A program made the translations under genes and the position numbers. A stretch of DNA of 64,000 nucleotides, from positions 186,001 to 250,000 of the forward strand of contig NZ_LGEC01000114.1 in assembly GCF_001279585.1 (NCBI RefSeq), in the 5' to 3' direction. Source of the stretch: Nocardiopsis sp. NRRL B-16309 (GTDB lineage: Bacteria; Actinomycetota; Actinomycetes; Streptosporangiales; Streptosporangiaceae). A model generated the notes under the pieces. The model saw nothing but the letters and a program-made list of their open reading frames with translations. It searched no databases and was not told where the DNA came from. Positions 1 to 8,838 of this stretch are shown here, one piece after another. Every line of letters starts with the position of its first letter. The first letter of the stretch is position 1.

Positions 1-2311
1 CTCCCCCGACGAGGGCAGTCTGCCCACCGACGGAACCGAGATCGCCCTGGCCACCTCCACCGCCGACCAGACGGGTTTCGGGGTCGGCGACACGGTGACC
101 GTGCTCGACGCCGACATGGAGGAGCGCGAGTTCACCGTCTCGGGCCTGGTCAACTTCGGTGTCGACCCGGCCTTCACCTACGGCGGTGCCCTGGTCCTGG
201 ACCCCGGCACCCTGGAGGAGATGACCGGCACCACCGGGTACGCCGAGATCGACGTGGTGGCCGCCGAGGGCCACACCGACGAGCAGGTGGCCGAGGCCGT
301 GGCCGGGGTCCTGGGTTCGGACGCCGAGGTCAGCACCGGTGAGGAGTTCGGCCTGGCGATGGCCGAGGGGGCGGGGGCCGACACCGAGATGCTGCGCACC
401 GCCCTGCTGCTGTTCGCGTTCATCGCGATGTTCGTCGCCGGGATCGTCATCTACAACACCTTCGCGATCCTCATCGCCCAGCGCCAGCGCGAACTGGCCC
501 TGCTGCGCTGTGTGGGCGCCACCCGCGCCCAGGTCTTCCGGTCGGTCCTGGCCGAGTCCGTGGTCGTGGGCCTGATCGCCTCCGCCCTGGGCGTCCTCGC
601 CGGTGTGGGCGTCGGCATGGCCGGCGCGGCCGTCGGCGGCCCGCTCATGGGCATGGACGGCGGGGTACCGGTCGTACTCACGCCCGTCGCGATCCTGACC
701 GGTCTGGTCGTGGGCACCGTCGTGACGGTGTGCTCCGCCCTGGTCCCAGCCATCCGCGCCACCGGGGTCGCTCCCCTGGCGGCACTGCGCACCAGCGCCA
801 CGTCCGCCGGCCTGGAGAAGGGCACCGGGCGAGTCCGGGTCGTGTTCGGGCTGCTGGCCTTCGCGATCGCCGCGGCGATGGTGGCGTCGACCCAGATCTC
901 CGGTCCCGACCAGACGGGCCCGTTCGTCGTGACCGGCGCCGCCCTGGTCGCGTTCGTGGGCGTGGTCGTCCTGGGACCGCTGATCGTCCGCGGCTGTGTG
1001 CGGCTCGTCGGCGTCCCGATGCGCAGGGTGGGCGTGGCCAGCATGCTCGCCGTGGACAACTCCACGCGCAGCCCGCGCCGGGCGGCCACCGCGATGATCG
1101 CCCTGACCGTGGGCGCCACCCTGATCACGGGCTACTCCGTGGTCAGCGCGAGTGTGGAGTCGACGATGACCCGCCAGCTCGACGAGAACTTCCCCATCGA
1201 CTACCAGATCACCCCGCAGTTCACGATGGAGGGCACGTCCGCTCCCGACGCGGACACCGGGCCCGGTGAGGGGGCCGCCGAGGACGTCGACGCCCCGCCG
1301 GAAGCGGAGGGCACCGAAGGCGCCGGAGGCGCGGAGGACACCGAAGGCACGGAAGGCACGGCTCCGGAGTCCGGCGAGGGGTCCGTTCCCGCGGCCGCCG
1401 TGGAGGTGGTCCCCGACTCCGTGTTCGAGGACCTGGAGTCCGAACCGACCGTGGCCGTGGTCAGCGGCCGGCGCAACGCCTTCGTCGAGACGGAGGACGG
1501 ACGCTTCCTCAGCGTCAACACCTATCCCGGTTTCGACGCGGAGGACCTGGGCCTCGAGTCCACTGCGGGCGACCTCGCCGATCTCGGCCCCGGTAAGATC
1601 GCCCTCCCCGAGGACGATGCCGACGGCACCGGTATCGGTGACGCCTTCGCCCTGCCCCTGGAGGACGGCACGGAGGTGTCCCTGGAGGTCGTCGCACTCC
1701 TGGACCCCATGATGTCGATGGGGATACTCCTGGACGAGCAGGACTTCACCGAGGCCTTCCCGGAACTGACGGGGAACGACGCCGTCATGGTCCGCGGCAC
1801 TGACGACGCCGACCCCGCCGAACTGCGCGAGGCCGTCTATGACGCGGTCGACGACCACCCGACCCTGCAGGTCGCGTCGATGGCCGAGATGCGCGGACAG
1901 CTCTCCGAGATGATGGACATCGCGTTCTACACGATCGCGGCGATGCTGGGATTGGCGATCCTCATCGCGGTCTTCGGCATCTCCAACACCATGGCGCTGT
2001 CGGTGCTGGAGCGCACCCGCGAGTCCGCCCTCCTGCGGGCCCTGGGCCTGGCCCGCGGCCAGCTGCGCCGCATGCTGAGCCTGGAGGCCGTGCTGCTGTG
2101 CCTGATCGGCGCCGGCGTGGGCATCGGGCTGGGCGTGGTCTTCGGCTGGGCCGCCGTGGAGGCCACGCTGCCGAACGCGATGCTGTCGGTCCCCGGCGCC
2201 CAGATCGGGGTGTTCATCGTGATCGCCGTCCTGGCCGGGCTGCTCGCCTCCGTCCTTCCGGGCCGGCGGGCCGCCGGGACGTCCATCACGGGCGCGCTCG
2301 CCAGCGAGTGA
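1..2311 (+). CDS. FtsX/MacB-type ABC transporter permease (5' end outside window)
   Basis: The reading frame is open from base 2, before the first possible start (GTG at 95), and its first residues (LPTDGTEIALATSTAD...GDTVTV) are typical of the MacB-like extracellular domain, so the gene begins upstream of the window. Two FtsX units are visible: a first hydrophobic block at about bases 390-740 and 830-1010, and a C-terminal unit at about 1920-2300 with a YTIAAMLGLAIL helix followed by the family motif SNTMALSVLERTRE. In this family the permease pairs with a cytoplasmic ATPase, which would lie to the left. Substrate is unknown: lipoprotein, peptide or drug export, or cell-wall hydrolase control. 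Odd point: a Glu/Gly/Ala-rich linker (about 1228-1392) is inserted in the second extracellular domain. Confidence 0.9.
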   Translation, partial: SPDEGSLPTDGTEIALATSTADQTGFGVGDTVTVLDADMEEREFTVSGLVNFGVDPAFTYGGALVLDPGTLEEMTGTTGYAEIDVVAAEGHTDEQVAEAVAGVLGSDAEVSTGEEFGLAMAEGAGADTEMLRTALLLFAFIAMFVAGIVIYNTFAILIAQRQRELALLRCVGATRAQVFRSVLAESVVVGLIASALGVLAGVGVGMAGAAVGGPLMGMDGGVPVVLTPVAILTGLVVGTVVTVCSALVPAIRATGVAPLAALRTSATSAGLEKGTGRVRVVFGLLAFAIAAAMVASTQISGPDQTGPFVVTGAALVAFVGVVVLGPLIVRGCVRLVGVPMRRVGVASMLAVDNSTRSPRRAATAMIALTVGATLITGYSVVSASVESTMTRQLDENFPIDYQITPQFTMEGTSAPDADTGPGEGAAEDVDAPPEAEGTEGAGGAEDTEGTEGTAPESGEGSVPAAAVEVVPDSVFEDLESEPTVAVVSGRRNAFVETEDGRFLSVNTYPGFDAEDLGLESTAGDLADLGPGKIALPEDDADGTGIGDAFALPLEDGTEVSLEVVALLDPMMSMGILLDEQDFTEAFPELTGNDAVMVRGTDDADPAELREAVYDAVDDHPTLQVASMAEMRGQLSEMMDIAFYTIAAMLGLAILIAVFGISNTMALSVLERTRESALLRALGLARGQLRRMLSLEAVLLCLIGAGVGIGLGVVFGWAAVEATLPNAMLSVPGAQIGVFIVIAVLAGLLASVLPGRRAAGTSITGALASE

Positions 2312-2331
2312 CCGTCGTTCCACGGTGACGC

Positions 2332-2365
2332 GGCGCGGGCCCCTCCGGTCGGAGGGGCCCGCGCC
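2332..2365 (+). terminator. Hairpin terminator after the ABC permease
   Basis: A perfect 16-base inverted repeat (GGCGCGGGCCCCTCCG and its complement) sits 20 bases after the permease stop. There is no long T-tract, which is usual in GC-rich actinomycetes. It separates the ABC operon from the following exporter gene. Confidence 0.8.
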
Positions 2366-2461
2366 GTACTGTGTGTCCGTGGGGGTGTTCAGCGGCTTCT
2401 CGGCCTGTTGCGCGACGCCCACGCACGACTCTCGCTGCGTTCTCATCGGTCAACAGCCGTC

Positions 2462-2502
2462 AGGAGGGGCCCACGCTGTGCGACAACGGCGAAGCCGCAC
2501 AG
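2462..2502 (+). promoter_or_regulatory. Possible leader hairpin and upstream ribosome site of the MFS gene
   Basis: An AGGAGGGG sequence (2462-2469) is followed by an in-frame GTG at 2478, which lies inside a hairpin with arms CTGTGCG (2476-2482) and CGCACAG (2496-2502). Read from this GTG, the MFS protein would gain a 42-residue Arg/His-rich N-terminus. It may be an alternative start or part of an attenuation leader. The role is inferred only. Confidence 0.25.
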
Positions 2503-2603
2503 TAGGGGAGGTCCCTTCTTCGGCCAGGCGAGAGCCGCACCGGGACTCCGCTCACCACGGGCGGCATCCACCGAACACGACCTTGGCACGAGGGAGGTCC
2601 ACT

Positions 2604-4211
2604 GTGGGTACGACGGCTCCGGTCACGGCCGGAACGGTGGAGTGGGGCACGCCCACCGCCCGCTGGACGCTGACCGCGACGGTCCTGGGCTCGGGCATGG
2701 CGTTCCTGGACTCCACGGTCGTGACCGTGGCGCTGCCCGCCATCGGGGACGACCTCGGCGCGGGCCTGTCCGGTCTGCAGTGGGTCGTCAACGGGTACAT
2801 GATCACGCTGTCCGCGCTGATCCTGCTCAGCGGATCGCTCTCCGACCGGTTCGGACGGGTGCGCCTGTTCATGGCCGGGGTCGCGGTGTTCGCCCTGGCG
2901 TCGGTGCTGTGCACCTTCGCGCCCACCCTGGAGTGGCTGGTGGCGGGAAGGGTCGTCCAGGGGCTGGGCGGCGCGATGCTGACCCCGGGCAGCCTGGCGA
3001 TCCTCCAGGCGGGGTTCCGCGAGCAGGACCGGGCCCGGGCGATCGGCGCCTGGTCGGGGCTGACCGGCGTCGCCGGGGCGGTGGGGCCGTTCGTGGGCGG
3101 ATGGCTCGTGCAGATCGGCGACTGGCGGCTGATCTTCCTCGTCAACGTCCCGATGGCCGCGGCCGTGCTGCTGATCGCCTGGTTCAAGGTGCCCGAGTCC
3201 AGGGACTCCGGAGCCGACCAGGGCTTGGACTACACGGGCGCCCTGCTGGGCGTACTGGCGCTGGGCGGGATCACCTACGCGCTGATCCAGTGGGGCGCGG
3301 CGGGAACCACCCCGGCGGTGGTGGCCGCGGCCGTGGTCGGCGTGCTCTCCCTGGCGGCCTTCGTCCTGGCCGAGGCGCGCGGACGGCACCCGATGCTGCC
3401 GCTGGGCATCTTCTCCTCGGCCTCCTTCACCGTCACCAACGCGGCCACGGTGCTGGTCTACGGGGCGCTGGGGCCGATGCTCTTCCTCCTCGTCATCTTC
3501 CTGCAGGAGGTGGGCGGGTACTCGCCCGTCGCGGCGGGCGCGGCGTCCCTGCCGATCACGGCGCTGATGCTGCTGCTGTCGGCGCGCTCGGGCAAGCTGG
3601 CCGCGCGGATCGGCCCCCGTCCGCAGCTGGTGGCGGGGCCCCTGCTGCTGGCCGGCGGCTTCCTGTTGCTGTCGCGGCTGGAGCCGGAGGCCCCCTACCT
3701 GACCGGCGTGCTACCGGGGGTGCTGCTGATCGCGCTGGGGCTGGCGTCGGCGGTGGCGCCGCTGACCGCGACCGTCCTGGCCTCGGCGCCCGAGCGGCAC
3801 GCGGGCCTGGCCTCGGGGGTCAACAACACCTTCGCGCGCAGCGCCCAGCTCATCGGGGTGGCCGCCGTTCCGGTGGCGGCGGGGATCAGCGGCGGCGGCC
3901 AGGGGGCCGACGGCTCGGCGAGCGCGGCGGCGATCGCGCAGGGCTTCGGTCCGGCGATGCTGATCCTGGCGGGGATGTGCGCTCTGGCCGCGGTGTGCGC
4001 CCTGGCGCTGCCGCGCCGGTCGGCGCTGCTGGCGGAGCGGAGGATGGAGGAGGAACAGGGACAGGAGGACGGTCGGAGTTCGCCGGAGGCGTCCGAACCG
4101 GAGCCGCCCACGCCGCCGTCGCGGTTCTGCGGGGCCACGGAGCCGCCGTGGCAGTCCTGCCCGGGGTCGAGCGCGGGCGCCGGCCACGACGCTCCCGGCG
4201 GCGCTCGCTAG
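2604..4211 (+). CDS. MFS drug-efflux transporter, DHA2 (14-TMS) family
   Basis: The product (535 residues) belongs to the major facilitator superfamily, DHA2/EmrB-QacA branch, which exports drugs by proton antiport across the plasma membrane. Visible signatures are GMAFLDSTVVTVALPAI in TM1 (family motif LDxTVVNVALP), LSDRFGRVRLF (motif A) and GAVGPFVGGWLV (motif C of antiporters). About 14 hydrophobic segments are followed by a hydrophilic Glu/Pro/Ser-rich tail of about 50 residues. The chosen start, GTG 2604, has GGGAGG six bases upstream and leaves a normal short N-terminus. An in-frame GTG at 2478 also has a good ribosome site, so a longer form is possible. No linked regulator is visible next to it. 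Confidence 0.88.
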   Translation: MGTTAPVTAGTVEWGTPTARWTLTATVLGSGMAFLDSTVVTVALPAIGDDLGAGLSGLQWVVNGYMITLSALILLSGSLSDRFGRVRLFMAGVAVFALASVLCTFAPTLEWLVAGRVVQGLGGAMLTPGSLAILQAGFREQDRARAIGAWSGLTGVAGAVGPFVGGWLVQIGDWRLIFLVNVPMAAAVLLIAWFKVPESRDSGADQGLDYTGALLGVLALGGITYALIQWGAAGTTPAVVAAAVVGVLSLAAFVLAEARGRHPMLPLGIFSSASFTVTNAATVLVYGALGPMLFLLVIFLQEVGGYSPVAAGAASLPITALMLLLSARSGKLAARIGPRPQLVAGPLLLAGGFLLLSRLEPEAPYLTGVLPGVLLIALGLASAVAPLTATVLASAPERHAGLASGVNNTFARSAQLIGVAAVPVAAGISGGGQGADGSASAAAIAQGFGPAMLILAGMCALAAVCALALPRRSALLAERRMEEEQGQEDGRSSPEASEPEPPTPPSRFCGATEPPWQSCPGSSAGAGHDAPGGAR

Positions 4212-4222
4212 CGGCTCACCAT

Positions 4223-4516
4223 CTAGAGGTCCTCGGGCCGGTCCTCGGCACCGGACCCGACCTGGGTCTCGGGGACGACGCTCACCGCGTCCTCCTCGGC
4301 GCTGCGCACGGCGCCCCAGCGCTCGTGGGGCACGACGTCCCGGCGCTCGGCGCGCACCTCGGCGTTGATGCCCCACTCGCCGCGGCTGTCGTCGTCCTCG
4401 AAGTCGTAGCCGAGGATGTTGAAGTCGGGTTCGATCTCGTGCTCGCTCTCGGCGATCTCGCTCTCCTGGGGGTCGTCCCCCATGTCGGCGTCGACGTCGT
4501 AGGGTCCTTCGCTCAC
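4223..4516 (-). CDS. Small acidic hypothetical protein
   Basis: A 97-residue, strongly acidic, soluble protein starting at GTG 4516 behind a strong AGGAGGGGG ribosome site. It is rich in Asp/Glu throughout (for example GYDFEDDDSRGEWG), has no membrane segment, no Cys pair and no recognisable catalytic motif. It is convergent with the MFS gene and followed by no obvious terminator. The good ribosome site and codon usage support a real gene, but I do not recognise a family and infer no function. Confidence 0.7.
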   Translation of the reverse strand: MSEGPYDVDADMGDDPQESEIAESEHEIEPDFNILGYDFEDDDSRGEWGINAEVRAERRDVVPHERWGAVRSAEEDAVSVVPETQVGSGAEDRPEDL

Positions 4517-4598
4517 AGTGTCCCCCTCCTTACCCCGATGCTTCGATGATCGCAGGTCACGGGGGACATGTCAGCTTCCTGGCGTCGGCGCCCGCGCC

Positions 4599-5417
4599 TC
4601 AGGGGCGCTGGTGCTCCGCACGGCGCAGGCGCAGCGGGCGCAGGGCGGCTTCGAGGGCCACGGCGGCGTCGAGCTTGCTCTCGCCCTCGACGCGGTCCTC
4701 GAAGTGGATGGGGATCTCCATCATCTTCCGGCCGCGGCGGTAGGCGCGGTAGTGCATCTCGACCTGGAAGGCGTAGCCGGTGCTCTCGATACCGGGCAGG
4801 TCCAGCACGCGCAGCGCCGAGGACCGCCAGATCTTGAACCCCGCGGTGACGTCGCGCACGGGCATGGCCAGGAGGGTCTTGACGTAGGTGTTGGCCCATC
4901 CGCTGAGCAGGCGGCGACGCAGTCCCCACCGCTCGGACAGGCTGCCGCCGGGAACGTAGCGGCTGCCGATCACCACGTCGGCGTTCGTGGAGAGCAGGGT
5001 GCCCAGCAGCTGGGGGACGTAGCCCACCGGGTGGCTGAGGTCGGCGTCCATCTGGACCACGAACTCGGCGCCCTCGTCCAGGGCGTGCGTCATACCCGCC
5101 ACGTAGGCGCGGCCCAGGCCGTCCTTGGCCGTGCGGTGGACCACGCTGATCCGGCCCCGGTGCTCGACGGCGAGCTTGTCGGCGACCTCCCCGGTGCCGT
5201 CCGGCGAGTTGTCGTCGACGACCACGACCCGCAGTTCCGGCAGGTCCAGCGCCATGAGCTGGGCGACCAGGCGCGGCAGGTTGGCCGCCTCGTCGTAGGT
5301 GGGGACCACGACGGTCAGCCGCGACCGCGACCAGGGGGCGGGCAGGGCGACGGGCGGCGGAGTCACGTGGACCGGCCCGGACGAGGGCCGGTCCGGGGGC
5401 GTCGACTGGGAGGGCAT
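4599..5417 (-). CDS. ppm1: Polyprenol monophosphomannose synthase (GT2 family)
   Basis: The enzyme moves mannose from GDP-mannose to polyprenyl phosphate at the inner membrane face, supplying the lipid-linked donor for protein O-mannosylation and lipoglycans. The 272-residue product has the dolichol-phosphate-mannose-synthase layout: VVVPTYDEAANLP at the start of the GT-A fold, VVDDNSPDGT, the metal-binding QMDADLSH, GSRYVPGG, and the late VTAGFKIWR and IPIHFEDR motifs. It lacks C-terminal membrane helices, like the soluble type. Start ATG 5417 has AGGAG nine bases upstream; the frame continues further upstream without a family match. In mycobacteria the partner acyltransferase Lnt is fused or adjacent; none is visible here. 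Confidence 0.92.
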   Translation of the reverse strand: MPSQSTPPDRPSSGPVHVTPPPVALPAPWSRSRLTVVVPTYDEAANLPRLVAQLMALDLPELRVVVVDDNSPDGTGEVADKLAVEHRGRISVVHRTAKDGLGRAYVAGMTHALDEGAEFVVQMDADLSHPVGYVPQLLGTLLSTNADVVIGSRYVPGGSLSERWGLRRRLLSGWANTYVKTLLAMPVRDVTAGFKIWRSSALRVLDLPGIESTGYAFQVEMHYRAYRRGRKMMEIPIHFEDRVEGESKLDAAVALEAALRPLRLRRAEHQRP

Positions 5418-5590
5418 GCGCGGCGGCTCCTGGGTGTGGACAGTGAAGAGGACGCTAAGTCGCAAACCACCCGTTACGCGCCAATCGCGCAAGGGGCGTG
5501 AACGGTAGGGTACGCGCTCGCCCGCACCCGGCACGAGGGGGACGCCTCGGCGCACGCGGCCGGAACCGGCCTGTCCCGACCGCGCACACG

Positions 5591-6397
5591 TCACTGCCCC
5601 CGCGCGTCCATGACGACGGCGACGTGCACGAGGGCGCCGGTCTCCTCCAGGGTCATCAGGACCTCGGGGTCGGCGCGGTTGTCCGTGACCAGGTGGGCGA
5701 TCATCTCCGGGGCGACCGTGGGAACCATGGTGTCCGCGCCGATCTTGGTGTGGTCGGCCAGCACGATGACCTCCTCGGCACAGGCCGCCAGGGCCCGGTC
5801 GACGCTGGCCACCGCCGGGTTGGGCGTGCTCAGGCCGCGGTCGGCGCTGACCCCGTTGCCGGTGAGGAAGGCCCGGTTGACCCGCAGCCCGTCGAGGAAC
5901 TGCTCGGCCGCGCCCCCCACCAGGGCCCTGATCGGCCCGTGCAGTGTCCCGCCGGTCATCACGACCTCCACGCCGGCCGCGTTCAGCAGGGCGTCGGCCA
6001 CGCGCAGGGAGTTGGTGACCACGGTCAGGTCGGTGTGGGAGGCGAGTTCGCGGGCGAAGGCCTCGGCGGTGCTGCCCGGACCGATCGTGACGGCGTCGCC
6101 CGGACGGACCAGCCGGGCGGCGGAGGCGGCGATGGCGGCCTTCTCCGCCGCGCACTGCTCGCTCTTGCCCGCGTAGCTCTGTTCGTGTCCGATCCGGCCC
6201 GGCAGCGCGGCGCCGCCCCGGCGGCGGTCGACCAGCCCCTCGGCCTCCAGGGCGCGCACGTCGCGCCGGACGGTCACCTCCGAGGCCCGGACCTTGACCG
6301 CGATATCACGCAGGGACATGGTCCCGTTGGCGCGGACCAGTTCGAGAATGCGCTCACGGCGCTCGGCGGCGAACGCCGGACGGTTCTCCTCGGCCAT
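5591..6397 (-). CDS. DeoR/GlpR-family transcriptional regulator
   Basis: A 268-residue sugar-type repressor. Residues about 14-65 form the DeoR winged helix-turn-helix (RERILELVRANGTMSLRDIA followed by ASEVTVRRDVRALEAEGLV). The remainder is the DeoR sensor domain with AVTIGPGSTAEAFARELA, VVTNSLRVADALL and VVMTGGTLH, which in this family binds a phosphorylated sugar. There is no sugar-metabolism gene directly beside it, so its target is not obvious; it may act at a distance or control itself. Start ATG 6397 is the first good family start. Confidence 0.9.
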   Translation of the reverse strand: MAEENRPAFAAERRERILELVRANGTMSLRDIAVKVRASEVTVRRDVRALEAEGLVDRRRGGAALPGRIGHEQSYAGKSEQCAAEKAAIAASAARLVRPGDAVTIGPGSTAEAFARELASHTDLTVVTNSLRVADALLNAAGVEVVMTGGTLHGPIRALVGGAAEQFLDGLRVNRAFLTGNGVSADRGLSTPNPAVASVDRALAACAEEVIVLADHTKIGADTMVPTVAPEMIAHLVTDNRADPEVLMTLEETGALVHVAVVMDARGQ

Positions 6398-6456
6398 GGA
6401 CGTGGCTCACCTTCACCCGTGCTCGAAACGGTGCGCACGGGTCCTCCCGCGCCTCT

Positions 6457-6606
6457 TCAGGGTACGGGCCGGTCCTCACGGTCCGCGGCCTCGCGTGCGG
6501 CGGGGGGTGTCGGGGGCTTCTCCGTCAGGAGGGTGACGATCACGACGAGTGTGAGGGCGACCAGACCGATGAGGGCTCCGGCTCCGAAGAGCATGACGAC
6601 GGACAT
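6457..6606 (-). CDS. Small single-pass membrane protein
   Basis: A 49-residue product with one hydrophobic helix (MLFGAGALIGLVALTLVVIV) followed by a Pro/Arg/Asp-rich cytoplasmic tail. ATG 6606 is chosen over an in-frame ATG at 6639 because GGGAGG lies five bases upstream. It lies just upstream of the DeoR gene, in the same direction, and is divergent from the phosphopantetheinyl transferase gene. I recognise no family and no function is inferred. Confidence 0.5.
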   Translation of the reverse strand: MSVVMLFGAGALIGLVALTLVVIVTLLTEKPPTPPAAREAADREDRPVP

Positions 6607-6655
6607 TCTGGCCTCCCGAGGGATGGGCTGACCTGCCATTAACCGAATTCCCGGT

Positions 6656-6674
6656 TTAGCTTGGCCTCACACCA
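6656..6674 (+). promoter_or_regulatory. Possible iron box (IdeR/DmdR-type)
   Basis: TTAGCTTGGCCTCACACCA matches 13 of 19 positions of the actinobacterial IdeR/DmdR consensus TTAGGTTAGGCTCACCTAA as I recall it. It ends 34 bases before the start of the phosphopantetheinyl transferase gene, a plausible operator position. The match is better on the left half than on the right. Confidence 0.35.
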
Positions 6675-6708
6675 CCGAACGCCCGGAAGATGCGGCGAGA
6701 ATGGGTGC

Positions 6709-7479
6709 ATGACGGTCGACTCCACACCCCTGGCACCCACCGTCTGGTGGGCCCGTACCTCCGACGCCGACTCCCGCCTCCTGCGCCTGCTCGACGAGGG
6801 CGAGCAGGCCCGCAACGCGCGCTTCCGCCAACAGGCCGACCGCGACCGGCACCTGCTGGGCCGCTCACTGGCCCGGCTGGCGCTGGCCGACCTCGCCGGC
6901 TGCCCTCCGGAGAAGGTCACCTTCGACCTGCGCTGCCGCTCCTGCGAGGACAAGGCGCGCACGGGGGCGCGCGGCGGCGACGAGGAACCGCACGGCAAAC
7001 CGCACCCCTCGGGACCGGCCCAGGGCTGGGAGGTCTCGGTGAGCCACTCCGGCGACTGGGTGGCCCTGGCGGTGAGCGAGGGCGTACCGGTCGGCATCGA
7101 CGTCGAGGGCGTCACGGCGGCGCGCGACGTGGAGGGGCTGGCCGACTACACGCTGGCCGAGGAGGAGCGCCGGGCCTGGCTTCTCCTGCCCGCGCAGGAG
7201 CGGGCGACGGCGTTCTTCGGCTACTGGGCGCGCAAGGAGGCCCTGCTGAAGGCCACCGGCCTGGGGCTGTCGGGCGGCCTGCGCCGCGTGGCCGTCTCCC
7301 CGCCGCACACCCCCGCACGGCTGCTGTCCTGGGAGGGCGGCGGAGGGCCGGACGCGGCGTGGCTGTCCGACCTGGACCGGGGAACGGCCTACCGGTCGGC
7401 CCTGGCGGTGCTGACCGACCGGCCGGTGGAGTTGGTCGTGCGCACCCCGCGGGAGACCGCCGCCCTGCTCGGCTCCTAG
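6709..7479 (+). CDS. 4'-phosphopantetheinyl transferase, Sfp type
   Basis: The enzyme transfers the phosphopantetheine arm of coenzyme A to carrier proteins of fatty acid, polyketide or non-ribosomal peptide synthases. The 256-residue length fits the Sfp/EntD class. Both magnesium/CoA-binding motifs are present: VGIDVEGV (Asp131, Glu133) and WARKEALLKATG (Trp173, Lys176, Glu177). Start ATG 6709 gives MTVDSTPLAP; the ribosome site is weak. No synthase genes are nearby, so it probably serves carrier proteins elsewhere. An iron-box-like sequence upstream hints at siderophore use, which is inference. Confidence 0.88.
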   Translation: MTVDSTPLAPTVWWARTSDADSRLLRLLDEGEQARNARFRQQADRDRHLLGRSLARLALADLAGCPPEKVTFDLRCRSCEDKARTGARGGDEEPHGKPHPSGPAQGWEVSVSHSGDWVALAVSEGVPVGIDVEGVTAARDVEGLADYTLAEEERRAWLLLPAQERATAFFGYWARKEALLKATGLGLSGGLRRVAVSPPHTPARLLSWEGGGGPDAAWLSDLDRGTAYRSALAVLTDRPVELVVRTPRETAALLGS

Positions 7480-7497
7480 AACGGGCGCGCCCGGGGC

Positions 7498-8649
7498 TCA
7501 GGACCGGGACAGGTGGCGGCTGATCACCATGCGCTGGACCTGGTTGGTGCCCTCGACGATCTGGAGCACCTTGGCCTCGCGCATGTACCGCTCCACCGGG
7601 AAGTCGCGGGTGTAGCCGTAGCCGCCGAACACCTGGACGGCGTCGGTGGTGACGCGCATGGCGGTGTCGGTGGCCATGAGCTTGGCCATCGCGGCGCGCT
7701 CGCCGAAGGGGCGCCCGGCGTCGCGCAGGCGGGCGGCCGCCAGGTACAGCTCACGGGAGGCGGCGACCTGGGTGGCCATGTCGGCCAGCATGAAGCCCAC
7801 ACCCTGGAAGTCGCCGATGGCCCGGCCGAACTGGTGGCGTTCGCGCGAGTAGGACACGGCCGCCTCCAGCGCCGCCTGGGCCACGCCGACGGCACAGGCC
7901 GCGATGCCCAGCCGCCCGGAGTCCAGGGCGGCCAGCGCGATGCCGAAGCCCTGGTCCCGCGGTCCGATCAGGGCCCGCTCGTCGAGTTCGACGCCGTCGA
8001 ACAGCACGCCGGAGGTGGGCGAGGAGTTCATCCCCATCTTGTGCTCGGGGGCGGCCGCGCCCAGGCCGGGGGTGTCGGCGGGCACGTGGAAGCAGCTGAT
8101 CCCCTTGGCCCCGGAGCCGGGCTCCCCGGTGCGGGCGAAGAGCGTGTAGTAGTCGGCGCGGCCCCCGTGGGTGATCCACGCCTTGGCCCCGTCGACCCGG
8201 TAGCCCCTCCCGGTGTCCTGGGCCCGGGTGGTCAGGGCGGCGGCGTCGGAGCCGGAGGAGGCCTCCGACAGGCAGTAGGCGCCGAGCAGGTCGCCGCCGA
8301 GCATGTCGGGCAGGTGGGCGGCCCGCTGCTCGTCGGTGCCGTAGGCGGCCATCGGATAGCAGGACAGGGTGTGCACGCTCACGCCCAGGCCGACCGCGAG
8401 CCAGCCGCGGGCCAGCTCCTCCACGACCTGGAGGTAGACCTCGTAGGGCTGGTCGCCGCCGCCGTGGTCGGAGGAGTAGGGCAGACCGAGCAGGCCCGCG
8501 GCGCCCAGGGTGGCGAAGACCTCGCGCGGGAAGACCCCGTTCTCCTCGTCGCCCGCCGCGCGCGGCAGCAGCTCCTTGTCCACGATCTCCCGGGTCAGGT
8601 CGAGCAGCTGCTCGGCCTCCGGGGTGTGCAGTGTGCGTTCGACCGCCAT
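7498..8649 (-). CDS. Acyl-CoA dehydrogenase
   Basis: A 383-residue FAD enzyme that makes the alpha-beta double bond in acyl-CoA. Family landmarks are CLSEASSGSDAAAL (FAD/substrate loop), KAWITHGGRADYYTLFA, RHQFGRAIGDFQGV, VFGGYGYTRDFPVERYMR and the C-terminal LQIVEGTNQVQR, whose Glu366 is at the usual catalytic-base position of short/medium-chain enzymes. The start ATG 8649 has GGAGAGG six bases upstream. It is transcribed away from a LysR regulator and has an 18-base palindrome 44 bases before its start. Chain-length preference is unknown; the landmarks would also fit branched-chain substrates. Confidence 0.92.
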   Translation of the reverse strand: MAVERTLHTPEAEQLLDLTREIVDKELLPRAAGDEENGVFPREVFATLGAAGLLGLPYSSDHGGGDQPYEVYLQVVEELARGWLAVGLGVSVHTLSCYPMAAYGTDEQRAAHLPDMLGGDLLGAYCLSEASSGSDAAALTTRAQDTGRGYRVDGAKAWITHGGRADYYTLFARTGEPGSGAKGISCFHVPADTPGLGAAAPEHKMGMNSSPTSGVLFDGVELDERALIGPRDQGFGIALAALDSGRLGIAACAVGVAQAALEAAVSYSRERHQFGRAIGDFQGVGFMLADMATQVAASRELYLAAARLRDAGRPFGERAAMAKLMATDTAMRVTTDAVQVFGGYGYTRDFPVERYMREAKVLQIVEGTNQVQRMVISRHLSRS

Positions 8650-8692
8650 GACCCTCTCCCTGCGTGCGCGCGGACCCACCCACGACCAGATT

Positions 8693-8710
8693 TAGTAGGT
8701 CGTCCAACTA
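8693..8710. promoter_or_regulatory. 18-base palindrome, probable repressor operator
   Basis: TAGTAGGTCGTCCAACTA agrees with its own reverse complement at 14 of 18 positions (TAGTNGGNCGNCCNACTA). It lies between the divergent acyl-CoA dehydrogenase and LysR genes, 44 bases before the dehydrogenase start and far from the LysR start. The symmetric form without a T-N11-A core looks more like a TetR-family site than a LysR site. Confidence 0.5.
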
Positions 8711-8838
8711 TATGGTGACGAACGGCACCTTATCTCACCCACCGAGACAGCGGAACGGCCGAGCCCTCGACACCGGGCGCCGCGCGGACCCGTATCGCTG
8801 GACGGAGCGCGCCGGGACACCCGCGCGAGGCGTACGCC

